This document shows positions 45,695 to 54,193 of a DNA stretch of 64,000 nt, in pieces. The stretch is taken from contig JANSYK010000001.1 of assembly GCA_024742485.1 (NCBI GenBank), forward strand, positions 2,542,001-2,606,000, read 5' to 3'. Every line of letters begins with the position of its first letter. Within the stretch, counting starts at the first letter, position 1. The stretch comes from Alphaproteobacteria bacterium (GTDB taxonomy: Bacteria; Pseudomonadota; Alphaproteobacteria; Rhizobiales; Rhizobiaceae). The notes under the pieces are model-generated. The model had not been told where the DNA came from. It made no database searches and saw nothing but the letters and a program-made list of their open reading frames with translations. Position numbers and translations under genes: made by a program.

Positions 45695-46276
45695 TTGGCC
45701 CCAAGAACCGCTCAGAAAAACCGCACCCGTTCCGCGCTGCTTGATTCAGCCAGACGCTTGATGGCCGAAGGGCAGGAATTGACCCTCGCCCGGGTCGCCG
45801 AACACGCGCAGATCAGCCGCGCCTCCGTCTATCGCTACTTCTCGGAGCCAGGGACGCTGGCTGCTGAAGCGACGCTTGATTTCGAGGTCACGCCGACCGC
45901 CAAACTGCTCGACGGCGTGCATGACGTGCGCCAACGCGTCCACAGGATTGCCCATTACTACCTTGATTTCACTCGAACGCATGAGGGCTATTTCCGGCAG
46001 TTCCTGGCCAAGACAATGGACGTCTGGCAAAAGCAGGTCGAAGTCGAACTGCGCGGTGCCAGGCGGATCGCGGCATTCACCGAGGCACTCGAACCGGCGC
46101 GTGACCAAATGGAAGCAAAGGCGCTCGAGGATCTGGCGCTGCGCCTGTCAATGGTGACAGGCATTGAGCAGCACATCATTTTGGACGACGTTCTTCGAGT
46201 TGATCACGCAACGGGCGACAGGCTGCAAGCGGGTATTGTCGATGCTCTTCTTGATCGTTTTCTGTCAAAGGATTGA
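45695..46276 (+). CDS. TetR family transcriptional regulator
   Basis: A 193-residue regulator starting at a TTG, with AGAGGA just before it. No better in-frame start was seen. The N-terminal helix-turn-helix is visible as LTLARVAEHAQISRASVYRY (residues about 28-47), then FSEPGTLAAEATLDFEV. The C-terminal ligand domain has no feature that I can name. It probably represses itself and the divergent cupin gene. Confidence 0.88.
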   Translation: MAPRTAQKNRTRSALLDSARRLMAEGQELTLARVAEHAQISRASVYRYFSEPGTLAAEATLDFEVTPTAKLLDGVHDVRQRVHRIAHYYLDFTRTHEGYFRQFLAKTMDVWQKQVEVELRGARRIAAFTEALEPARDQMEAKALEDLALRLSMVTGIEQHIILDDVLRVDHATGDRLQAGIVDALLDRFLSKD

Positions 46277-46430
46277 AGTCCATACCGGTTCAACGGACAT
46301 CCCGTTTCAATCCTCTCGACCTTGAACCGCGCCCGGTTGTAGTATCCAGGGAAGTGATGCATCTCTACGCCGGTATTGGATGACGAGAAGACGGAGACGA
46401 AGGAAGCGCGCTGGACCGACATTGGTCAGG

Positions 46431-46506
46431 CAATGACGGTGCCAGTTTATACAATCCCTTTTTTTCGGTATTGCGGTGATGGAATAAACGCCCCCGTCAC
46501 CGGAAT
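46431..46506. repeat. Compact REP-like pair 3
   Basis: A diverged copy of the motif, CAATGACGGTGCCAGTTTAT and onward (46431-46458), faces a second diverged copy in reverse complement (46482-46506). Only about 23 bp separate them. They occupy the gap between the TetR gene and the methyltransferase stop, where no gene is seen. Confidence 0.5.
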
Positions 46507-46569
46507 CAGTCCCTCACCTGTCATTCAGCGCGGTGCAGCCATTTCACACCGATGTCGTAAAATCCGACC

Positions 46570-47373
46570 CTAGGAACGCCAGACAACCAAATGGGCGGGT
46601 GCCGGAAATCTGACCTGGCCGCCTGATTGGGCAAATCGGGCAAGTTTTTCCTCTGCCGCCTCAACCAGGGCTTCAAATCCGTCATCGTCGATGAATTCGG
46701 CCAGGGTCCAGCCGCGCACGTCCATGCGCACCCATTCACGGATGGACTCAAATCGCGCGGTTCCGGCCCGCGTGGTCATGGTCGCTTCGCCAAGGCCACC
46801 GGCGTCCAGCACATCTTGAAGCACCTGCTTGTCACCGAGAACAAAGGGTGCGCGCAGCGCATCCGCAGCGTCGGTCCCAAACATGTCTTCGATCAACGCG
46901 ATCATGCCTGCGTAACCGGGCGAATGTGTTGCGTCATCCCATACGGACAGCGCAATCCGTCCGCCGGGGCGCAGCACCCGTACCATTTCCTTCAAGGCCC
47001 TGGCTCTGTCTTCGAAGAACATCAGACCGAACTGACACAGCACAGTGTCGAACGAATGCGCATCGAAAGGAAGCGCCTCGGCACGTCCGTCTATCCATTC
47101 AGTCGTATCGTCCCGCGCCCGCGCCACAGCCAGCATGCCCGCATTTCGGTCGAGTCCCACGACCCGGCCTGTCGCACCGACGCGGTTTGCGGCTTCCCGT
47201 GTTGTCGCACCGGTTCCACACGCAATGTCCAAAACGTCGCTGCCTTCGGTGATGTTTGCCGCATCACACAGTGGTCTGGCCCATTCGCCAAACAGGGCGG
47301 GAACAAAAAACGCGTCATATGTTTCGGCTGCAGAATTTGAGACCTGTCCGGTTGTCGCGGCGCTCGTTGTCAT
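46570..47373 (-). CDS. Class I SAM-dependent methyltransferase (UbiE-like)
   Basis: A 267-residue methyltransferase of the UbiE/COQ5-like group. The SAM site is clear: motif I DVLDIACGTGATTREAANRV, motif II around VVGLDRNAGMLAVARA, then ALPFDAHSFDTVLCQFGLMF and VLRPGGRIALSVW. The substrate is not predictable, since many such proteins are not quinone enzymes. It is divergent from an HxlR regulator across a palindrome. Confidence 0.9.
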   Translation of the reverse strand: MTTSAATTGQVSNSAAETYDAFFVPALFGEWARPLCDAANITEGSDVLDIACGTGATTREAANRVGATGRVVGLDRNAGMLAVARARDDTTEWIDGRAEALPFDAHSFDTVLCQFGLMFFEDRARALKEMVRVLRPGGRIALSVWDDATHSPGYAGMIALIEDMFGTDAADALRAPFVLGDKQVLQDVLDAGGLGEATMTTRAGTARFESIREWVRMDVRGWTLAEFIDDDGFEALVEAAEEKLARFAQSGGQVRFPAPAHLVVWRS

Positions 47374-47384
47374 GGTTTCACCCC

Positions 47385-47408
47385 TTGGTTCGTTTGTGAA
47401 CGGACCAA
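47385..47408. promoter_or_regulatory. Candidate HxlR operator palindrome
   Basis: TTGGTTCGTT and AACGGACCAA, separated by TGTG, form a 24-bp inverted repeat with one mismatch. It lies 12 bp upstream of the methyltransferase start, in the divergent gap with the HxlR gene, where a dimeric winged-helix repressor would control both. Confidence 0.6.
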
Positions 47409-47472
47409 TCGTGACACGGAATTTCGCGCGGGATATAGTTCAAAATCTGTAGTAAACCCAACGAGGCCAGCC

Positions 47473-48207
47473 ATGAAATCATACGGCCAGTTTTGTCCCG
47501 TCGCCAAGGCTGCAGAGCTGTTCTGCGAACGATGGAACGCACTGATTGTGCGTGACCTGGCTGCCGGACCGCGCCGGTTTTCGGAGTTGCAGCGCGGTGT
47601 CCCGCTCATGTCACCGTCGCTGCTGTCGTCTCGCCTGAAGTGGCTGGTCGACGAAGGGATTGTCGCGCGTCAGGATCTGGGCGAAAAGCGCCTCGGCTAT
47701 GTCTTGACCGAGGCCGGACAGGAGTTTGTTCCCCTCGTCGAAGCCCTCGGTATCTGGGGCCAGCGCTGGACCCGGCGGGAGCTCAAGGAACACGAGATTG
47801 ATATCGGATTGCTGGTCTGGAGCCTGGAGAGTTCCACCAATCCAGACGCGTTTGGAACCGGGCGCTGCCTCATACGCCTTGAATTGACCGACCAGCCAAA
47901 GGCGAAAAGATTGTGGTGGTTCCTGAACCAGAAGGGGCGGTGTGAACTATGCGTGGACGACCCCGGTGGTGAGGTTAACCTCTATGTCGCCTCCACGCTT
48001 CCCGATGCCATCTACCTCGTGCGCGGTGACATTGCCCTTCCCGAAGCCATCAAATCGGACCGGCTAGAAATCCTCGGAGACGACTGGGCAACAAACGCCT
48101 TCGCCGCGTGGCTCAATCTCGGGCCGGTGACAACGGTGCAGTCACGTCGCCACGAACTGGAAGCAACGTTGGACGCCGAAGGGTCTGACCTCAGAACCTT
48201 GCCGTAA
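47473..48207 (+). CDS. HxlR family transcriptional regulator with C-terminal sterol-carrier-like domain
   Basis: A 244-residue protein. Residues 1 to about 105 are the HxlR winged helix (CPVAKAAELFCERWNALIVR, RFSELQRGVPLMSPSLLSSR, then LGYVLTEAGQEFVPLVEALG). The remaining 130 residues resemble the SCP2-like domain added to some HxlR proteins, with RCELCVDDPGGEVNLYVAST. Many HxlR proteins sense electrophiles or quinones. It probably controls the divergent methyltransferase. Its 3' end overlaps the autotransporter gene by 17 bp, tail to tail. Confidence 0.9.
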   Translation: MKSYGQFCPVAKAAELFCERWNALIVRDLAAGPRRFSELQRGVPLMSPSLLSSRLKWLVDEGIVARQDLGEKRLGYVLTEAGQEFVPLVEALGIWGQRWTRRELKEHEIDIGLLVWSLESSTNPDAFGTGRCLIRLELTDQPKAKRLWWFLNQKGRCELCVDDPGGEVNLYVASTLPDAIYLVRGDIALPEAIKSDRLEILGDDWATNAFAAWLNLGPVTTVQSRRHELEATLDAEGSDLRTLP

Positions 48208-50980
48208 AACTTGCATTGAAGCCATGAGCCGTGGTGCCGTCGCCATATTGGCCACTGTAGCCGAGATCAAAAGTGGCCTTGTCCGACACATCGACCTCGA
48301 AACCAAAATCGGTCACCAGCGCATCCTGTGCAATCGGCGCACCAGACACGTTGAAGGGGCTGCTGCCCGAAAGGGTGACGGTTGAAATTGGATCGGTGTC
48401 GCCAAAGGTGTGACGCCAGCCGACCATGCCACGCGTGCGGACTTTGTCTCGAAGGTCCATTGATGTGCGCAGGCCGATGGTTGTGAAGGTGGTGTGCAGT
48501 GTGTCCGACGCGACGGTCAACGCAGCCACGCCTCCGGTCTCTGAAAAGCCGTCCGTATCAAGACTGACATGGGAGATTCCGGCAAACGGCTCAACCGTCA
48601 GGTCACGGACCTGAAGCCGATGACGCGCCTCGGCAAAGAGCTGCCAGCTTTGTGCGTTGTAATTCGCTGACAGGTTTTGCGAAAATCCGGCAAAGCTGGC
48701 CGTGCGGCTGGTGTCGATGGAATGCCAGTTGTAGAGGCCGCCAAAACTGATTCCACTGGCCCCGGTCTCCGCGCCGCCGTAAAGGCCAAGCGACCAGCTA
48801 TCGGCGGAACCGAAGGAAGACCGCGCACTCAGTGTCACATTGCTTTGACTGTATCCACCAAGAACCCCGATGCGCCATCTGTCCGCGACCGCGCGGTCAA
48901 CACCGAGAACCACCCCGCCGAGATTGTTGTCCATCTGGGCCGTGTTTGCCGTGGCGTCGGTGTCCGCCCACGATCCGTATCCGGAGATCCAGAAATCGTT
49001 GCCGCCATCCGCCAGCTTCGACAGGCTGCCGAAAGCAGCGGTCGAGCTTGCCGTTCCGGGATCGCCAAAGCGTGCACTCATCCGGGCATTGATGGCGGCT
49101 ATCATTGCCTGCGAGTTTTGAATAAGTGCGCTCTCGAGCGAGGAGGTCAGCTCGCCCGAAAGCGCATCATAGGCGGTCTGGGCGTCCGCCGCAGTTGTTG
49201 CTCCCAGAACCGCCTGAGCCAGATCGCTGTCGATCGAGAGATTGTCCAGACCGCCACAGGCCACGGCGCGCTGATTGGCGGTTGCGGCAAATTCGCAGAA
49301 ATTGTCCCCGGTTGCCGTGGCGGACAGTTCAACACTGGCCGCATTGTGCGTCAGCAGCCAGTCAATGAACAAAGTATCGATCACATCGTCGAATGTGTTG
49401 GTAACACTTGTTGCCGCCAGGATCGTATAGGTGGCCGTCGGAGCATAGTTCACGCCCGTTACCGAGACCGTCCCGCCCTCAAGTGTGGCAGAACCGCTGA
49501 CCACGAGCTGGTCATTTGGAGTCGCTGCGGTCTCATCGATGGTCACGGTGAAACTGCCGGTGGAGGTGTTGAGGAAATCACCGGTCAACGTGGTGGTTTG
49601 CACAGCGCCCGATCCGCCAGGTGACAAGTCTCCAGCATTGGTAAACAGGTTTCCAGCCGCAAGGATCACGGACGCCCCGGAGTTGAATGTCGCGCCTTCC
49701 ATATTGTTAAACGCGTTTGTACCGGCGCCAAGATCGACAATACCGTTGGTTGTCGTATCAAGTATCCCGTAATTGTTGATGGTCGCGTTTCCCAATCCGC
49801 CGCTCACCGCGTAGCCGGCGTCCGACAACAATGTGACGGCACCCATCGTGTTCAACACATGTGTCGAGCCCGTTGCGCCGTCGAACTTCACGCCGGCGCC
49901 GGTGCCGGATCCGCCTTGCGCCGTGCCATCCGTCATGTCGACCGTGCTCGTGCTTCCGGCCCCCAGAGCCACATAGACACCATTCGTATCCGCAGCGCTC
50001 GCCGTCACATTGCCATTGACGGTGATGTTGATCGTGCCGGTCCCGTCAATCTGCGAAAAAATCGCGTCCTCTGCAGATGATGTGATATCGCCATTGGAGG
50101 TGATGGTGATCGTGCCGTCGCCGTCGACGCGCGAGGAAATGCCACGTTCAACGGATTCGATGGTTCCCGTTGTGTCGATGACAATATCATTGTCCGAACC
50201 GGCACCGTGAACCCGGGCGGAGAGGCCCCGTTCGTTGGCAATGATGTCCCCTTCGGAAGTAATGCTGATGTCGCCATTGCCCGACACGGATGTCTCGATC
50301 CCGTCGCTGTTCGGCGTGATGTTGCCGGTCGAATCAACCGTGACGTTTCCGTCACCGGCAACCGTCGCATTGATGCCATCGATGCTGGACTGAATGTCCC
50401 CGATGGATGTCAGGATGATATCACCGTTCACTCCGACACTGGCGACGATCCCGTTTGCCGTCAGGCTGGTGATGTCGGCCGTCGAAAAGATGGTGATGGT
50501 GCCGCTGCCGGAAACATTCACATTGATGCCATCGGCGTCCGGACCCCCATCGGTATTAATCCCGGTTGTGCCGGTTGTATCGACCGTCACGGTCGTATCG
50601 CCATCACCGGCAATATCGACGTCGACACCCTGGACGCCTGCTGCCGGTGCAATCGCAGTCGTCAGATTGTTGATGGTCAGGCTGGTCAGGGGTGGACCAG
50701 TGCCGACAACCCCGGCAGACAAATCGCCCGTACAGGTCACCGTCGTTCCGCTAATCTGGCATTGCGGCGTTGGCGTCACAGTCTGTGCCCGCGCAGTGCC
50801 ACCATAGTTGAACAGGACCGCCCCGGCACTGACGGACATCAGAAGAGCCCGGCACAACAAACCATGACGGCTGACGCCAGTCCCACATTGGCTTTTTCCG
50901 TCACGCTTTCCGCAGGACGTTTCGACGGAATAATCTCGTACCTGGCACGCCAAACAATCGACAGTCACGATTCTCACCAT
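48191..50980 (-). CDS. Autotransporter outer-membrane protein with repeat-rich passenger
   Basis: A 929-residue type V secretion protein from the first ATG at 50980. Open frame continues upstream only to GTG/TTG codons, so the start is uncertain. A long N-terminal region precedes a hydrophobic signal stretch (ALLMSVSAGAVLFNYG). The passenger has many short beta-helix-type repeats of the pattern GDGTITITSNGDITS, rich in Gly, Asp, Thr and Ile. The last about 270 residues form the beta-barrel translocator, ending in a terminal Phe (ASFTARF) as outer-membrane proteins require. The passenger's function is unknown; adhesion is typical. No protease or lipase motif was seen. Confidence 0.88.
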   Translation of the reverse strand: MVRIVTVDCLACQVRDYSVETSCGKRDGKSQCGTGVSRHGLLCRALLMSVSAGAVLFNYGGTARAQTVTPTPQCQISGTTVTCTGDLSAGVVGTGPPLTSLTINNLTTAIAPAAGVQGVDVDIAGDGDTTVTVDTTGTTGINTDGGPDADGINVNVSGSGTITIFSTADITSLTANGIVASVGVNGDIILTSIGDIQSSIDGINATVAGDGNVTVDSTGNITPNSDGIETSVSGNGDISITSEGDIIANERGLSARVHGAGSDNDIVIDTTGTIESVERGISSRVDGDGTITITSNGDITSSAEDAIFSQIDGTGTINITVNGNVTASAADTNGVYVALGAGSTSTVDMTDGTAQGGSGTGAGVKFDGATGSTHVLNTMGAVTLLSDAGYAVSGGLGNATINNYGILDTTTNGIVDLGAGTNAFNNMEGATFNSGASVILAAGNLFTNAGDLSPGGSGAVQTTTLTGDFLNTSTGSFTVTIDETAATPNDQLVVSGSATLEGGTVSVTGVNYAPTATYTILAATSVTNTFDDVIDTLFIDWLLTHNAASVELSATATGDNFCEFAATANQRAVACGGLDNLSIDSDLAQAVLGATTAADAQTAYDALSGELTSSLESALIQNSQAMIAAINARMSARFGDPGTASSTAAFGSLSKLADGGNDFWISGYGSWADTDATANTAQMDNNLGGVVLGVDRAVADRWRIGVLGGYSQSNVTLSARSSFGSADSWSLGLYGGAETGASGISFGGLYNWHSIDTSRTASFAGFSQNLSANYNAQSWQLFAEARHRLQVRDLTVEPFAGISHVSLDTDGFSETGGVAALTVASDTLHTTFTTIGLRTSMDLRDKVRTRGMVGWRHTFGDTDPISTVTLSGSSPFNVSGAPIAQDALVTDFGFEVDVSDKATFDLGYSGQYGDGTTAHGFNASFTARF

Positions 50981-51331
50981 TGCGGCCAGCGTCTTCACCC
51001 GGCCTGTTTCGCTGTTGGGTCCTGCTTGCCGCGCTCCACCGCCAGAAGTGAGATTCTTCGCGATCCGGGCAAAGTGTCGAGACACCGGCAATCAGGGCGG
51101 ACTTCCCCAGCCCGCGGCCTGATCATGCGTCAGTCGACTGCCGGATGACATGGCACAATTATGCAGCAGTGACGGTCTGACCGCCTTGTTTGCCATGGGT
51201 TTCGGAAACGCCAACCCGTGGCAAGGTTCGGTGCGCAAACATCAATATTTGCTTTGAAAGGATACCGGTGAACCGGCCGATGACTCCAATGAAGCCGGCC
51301 CGTAGCGCCGCGATCTTACGGAAGCGGACTA
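50981..51331. other. Intergenic region upstream of the autotransporter
   Basis: No convincing gene. The region holds the probable promoter of the autotransporter, on the minus strand. It ends at the truncated DUF1353 copy (51332-51450). A short AATTACGGTGATCGG at 51450-51464, similar to half of the REP motif, directly follows that copy. Confidence 0.5.
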
Positions 51332-51450
51332 TCCTGTGGAAAGGTCCCGTTGGCGAGGATCGCCAGTTGCTCGAGCCGGTCATAAATGATGCGCTCTCCA
51401 GCCATCAGGGAACCGCGCACCATCTCGCGGTTCCTTTCATGGCGGTCCGA
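51332..51450 (-). pseudogene. Truncated duplicate of the DUF1353 gene 3' end
   Basis: This 119-bp segment matches the 3' part of the DUF1353 gene at 54210-54415, but lacks 87 bp (54256-54342). The shared peptide is ERNREMVRxSLMAGERIIYD, then LAILANGTFPQD. The missing 29 codons lie between two CGAGCC repeats, the usual sign of a recombination or slippage deletion. There is no start or 5' part, so it is a fragment and not a gene. Confidence 0.88.
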
Positions 51451-51481
51451 ATTACGGTGATCGGATGGACGCCCTAAAACC

Positions 51482-53017
51482 TCATATCTTGCGTCCTGCG
51501 CCTTCCCAATAGGGGGCACGCAATCTTGGCTTGAAAATCTTGCCACTGTCTTCACGCGGCAGGGCTTCGTGGAAGTCGATGATGCGCGGATGCTTGAAGC
51601 GCGCCAGTTTGCCATCGAGGAATGCGAACACGGCGTCCGTGTCTGGTTCCCAGCCGTCGGATGGTTCAATCGCAGCGACGATCCGTTCCCCGTATTCAGG
51701 GTCAGGGGCTCCGAAGACAGCCACATCCCTGATAAACGGTGCCCGCATCAGGACGGCTTCTATCTCGGCGGGAAAGATGTTGGCCCCGCCGGATATGATC
51801 ATGTCCTTCTTGCGGTCGGTGATGAAAAGATACCCGTCTTCATCCACCCATCCCAGGTCACCAACCGAAAAATGGCCATGTTTTTCGCCGGCCTTTCGAC
51901 TATCCGGGTCATTGGAATAGTCGAATTCACCAAATGCCTCCATGCGCGCGTGAATCTCACCGACCTCGCCGGCAGGCAGTTTGTTTCCATCGGCGTCCAG
52001 GATCAGAACGGTGCAGCCCATTTGCATGCGTCCCGCCGTACCGGGTCTGGCCAGCGCATCTTGTGAGGAGGCCATGGTCATGAAGCCGATTTCCGTCGCC
52101 CCATAGCTTTCCCAGAAGACCGGTCCCCACCAGTCGATCATCGCCAGCTTGAGATCGTGCGGCCAGGGCGACCCGGTGGACACACAAAATTCGATGGAGG
52201 ACAGGTCGTAACGGGATTTGATCTCGTCGGACAGTTTGAGCAACCGGCTCATCATCGTGGGAACGAGATAGATATGCGTAATCTGATGTTTTTCTATGGC
52301 CGCCAGGAACGCTTCAGGCTCGAATCTGGGCGCAATCAGGGTTGAAACACCTTCCGCCACCAGGGCCGCGCTGATCAGCGTCGAGGGCGCCGAATGATAA
52401 ATGGGCGCTGCGGTGAAAAACCGTGATCCGGGCTTGAGGCCAATCATTTCCGTGCCGACCCTGCGCAAGACCTCCTCGAAATCCGTCCGGGGACCCGAAC
52501 CGCTTCGTCGAACGCCTTTTGGCCGTCCGGTCGAGCCCGACGTGTAGCGCAACAGCGGGCGCATCGGTTCACGCTCCACCATGGGCGGATGCGCATCGAC
52601 AAGGCTGCTCCACTCGGGACTGTCCGGATTGGCGCTCGCTTGCTGCCGGCTGATGCCATAGGCGGCACACAGGGCCGGGCCGGGCGTGACCGCGATCACC
52701 GAGCGGTCCTTCAGCGCGGGCATGAGCTGGTCCATCAGATCGCGGTGGATCACAACGAAACACGCACCGCTGTCGTCGCATATGGCCGACACCTCGTCTG
52801 CGGCGGCATGCCAGTTCAACGCAACAATCACGGTTCCGGCCCGTGCAGCTGCGCGCATGATTTCCAGCTGTTGCAGATCGTTGCGCATGATGACGGCCAC
52901 CGGCACATCCGCACCGGCTCCCATGGCAACCAGGGCACTTGCACCCCTGGCCGCACGGGCTTCGAGCCTCTCCTGTGACAGGCGTTGATCAAAGTCAGCT
53001 ACATAGGCGTCCCGCAT
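51482..53017 (-). CDS. Acyl-CoA synthetase (AMP-forming, class I adenylate-forming enzyme)
   Basis: A 511-residue ATP-dependent acid:CoA ligase. The start at 53017 has GAGAGGG before it, and a TTG 27 bases upstream is weaker. Core motifs are the P-loop LRYTSGSTGRPKGVRRS, WESYGATEIGFMTM, the hinge block DLGWVDEDGYLFITDRKKDM then IISGG, and the C-terminal catalytic Lys in LPREDSGKIFKPRL. It belongs with fatty-acid, aromatic or bile-acid-type ligases. A MaoC-like gene nearby (55237) could share a pathway, but they are not in one operon. Confidence 0.9.
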   Translation of the reverse strand: MRDAYVADFDQRLSQERLEARAARGASALVAMGAGADVPVAVIMRNDLQQLEIMRAAARAGTVIVALNWHAAADEVSAICDDSGACFVVIHRDLMDQLMPALKDRSVIAVTPGPALCAAYGISRQQASANPDSPEWSSLVDAHPPMVEREPMRPLLRYTSGSTGRPKGVRRSGSGPRTDFEEVLRRVGTEMIGLKPGSRFFTAAPIYHSAPSTLISAALVAEGVSTLIAPRFEPEAFLAAIEKHQITHIYLVPTMMSRLLKLSDEIKSRYDLSSIEFCVSTGSPWPHDLKLAMIDWWGPVFWESYGATEIGFMTMASSQDALARPGTAGRMQMGCTVLILDADGNKLPAGEVGEIHARMEAFGEFDYSNDPDSRKAGEKHGHFSVGDLGWVDEDGYLFITDRKKDMIISGGANIFPAEIEAVLMRAPFIRDVAVFGAPDPEYGERIVAAIEPSDGWEPDTDAVFAFLDGKLARFKHPRIIDFHEALPREDSGKIFKPRLRAPYWEGAGRKI

Positions 53018-53443
53018 GCCGTCCCTCTCGCTTTGTCCAGCCAATGTGCACCCATCGCGATCGAAACGAAAGATGACTGGAGCAATTCAGGTTTTGACGG
53101 AAGCGGCGAGACCTGTATGCATCAACACAATCAAAGGCCGTCGCCATTGTCCCGTTTCTGACAAGGCGTGAAACGATCGGATACCAACGGCCCTCAATAT
53201 TGACCCGTTTCACCGGGATGGATCCGGTTGACCGGCAAGGCGCGTTTCGGGCCGGAGTGCAGCTCACCCCAGGCGGAACACAACACCGATCGGCAACAGG
53301 GATGATCCGACTGGCAGTTCGAACACCACCTGTCACCCGGTTGAAAGAAGCCCCTGCTTGACTTTGAAGGTGCCATTCTCGACAGTATTCCTGCCTTGAA
53401 ATTGCCGCCGGTCGAAGGTCTGGTTCTGATCTGGGAGAATGGT
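53018..53443. other. Divergent intergenic region between ligase and isochorismatase-like genes
   Basis: A 426-bp gap holding bi-hairpin repeat copy E (53079-53178). The remaining sequence has no gene that I can support. The frame that opens into the next gene from 53396 uses TTG and lacks a ribosome-binding site. Confidence 0.5.
53079..53178 (+). repeat. Copy E of the ~100-bp bi-hairpin repeat
   Basis: Begins GGAGCAATTCAGG and ends GTGAAACGATCG. Both stems are degenerate (GAGACCTGTATG in place of CAAAACCTGAAT). It lies upstream of the acyl-CoA synthetase start. Confidence 0.75.
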
Positions 53444-54004
53444 GTGCCCGCACTCATCGCACTCGACTACATAAATGACATGGTCACGGAAACCGGCAAG
53501 GCTGCCATTGCCTATCCCGAGGTTGCCCGCCGCGGCGTCTTCGAAAAGCTGAACAACGCCACCAAGGCCGCCAGAGATCGTGGCTGGAAGGTTTTCTTCA
53601 TAAATATTGCTCTCGATGCGGACTGTCTGCCGGCAGAAAGCCAACTGCGGACGGTTCTGAGCTCCGGTGGCGCGTGCCGGGTCGGAACAACCGGTGTCGA
53701 GCTTGCGTCAGGGGTCTTTCGCGATCCGCAGGATATTGTCTTGCGGCGATATCGTCTTTCCGCGTTTCGATCCGCGTTGGAGAATTATCTGACACCAGGC
53801 GAGTTGCTTTACGTATGTGGAGTCTCGACAAGCCTTTGCGTGTCTTCGACCGTCAGGGAGGCTTTCGAGCGCAATTATCCGGTGAAGATCATCGAAGATG
53901 CCTGCGCCTCCGAAAGTCAGGACATCCACGAAGTGGAAATCAAGATGCTCAGTATGCTGGCGGAAACAGTGTCCTCAAAGGAACTCACCCAGCAGCCTGC
54001 CTAG
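53444..54004 (+). CDS. Isochorismatase-like cysteine hydrolase with altered catalytic lysine
   Basis: A 186-residue protein from the GTG at 53444 (GGGAGA before it), which gives the family's usual start PALIALDYINDMV with the catalytic Asp. The nucleophile Cys is present in VCGVSTSLCVSSTVREAF. The motif that normally holds the catalytic Lys (V-x-x-K-x-x-x-S-A-F) reads VLRRYRLSAF, with Arg in its place. The TAG stop is the start of a bi-hairpin repeat remnant (TAGGGCAATTCC). Substrate unknown, and activity may be altered. Confidence 0.85.
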   Translation: MPALIALDYINDMVTETGKAAIAYPEVARRGVFEKLNNATKAARDRGWKVFFINIALDADCLPAESQLRTVLSSGGACRVGTTGVELASGVFRDPQDIVLRRYRLSAFRSALENYLTPGELLYVCGVSTSLCVSSTVREAFERNYPVKIIEDACASESQDIHEVEIKMLSMLAETVSSKELTQQPA

Positions 54005-54130
54005 GGCAATTCCGCTTTTGATGGATACGTGACAATGGCGTCAGCCATTGATTGTTTTGATGCACTCCCGTTTTTGCAGATATCGTCTCATCTCGACCCG
54101 CCCTGACGCACGCTGCTTTAGAGCATCGGG
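54002..54130 (+). repeat. Degenerate remnant of the bi-hairpin repeat
   Basis: Only the first 18 bases (TAGGGCAATTCCGCTTTT) match the family. The rest is not recognisable. As with copies A and D, the first bases coincide with the stop codon of the gene upstream, here the isochorismatase-like gene. Confidence 0.45.
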
Positions 54131-54193
54131 CGTTTGAAGCCCATGTCAAACAACCGATTGCGGAAGTCAGACAACTGTTCTGGGCCTCCAGAC

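Noticed and set aside
50000-50700. Repeated short units as a possible CRISPR or tandem DNA repeat
   Set aside because: They are coding repeats of the autotransporter passenger with irregular spacing, not identical DNA repeats with unique spacers.
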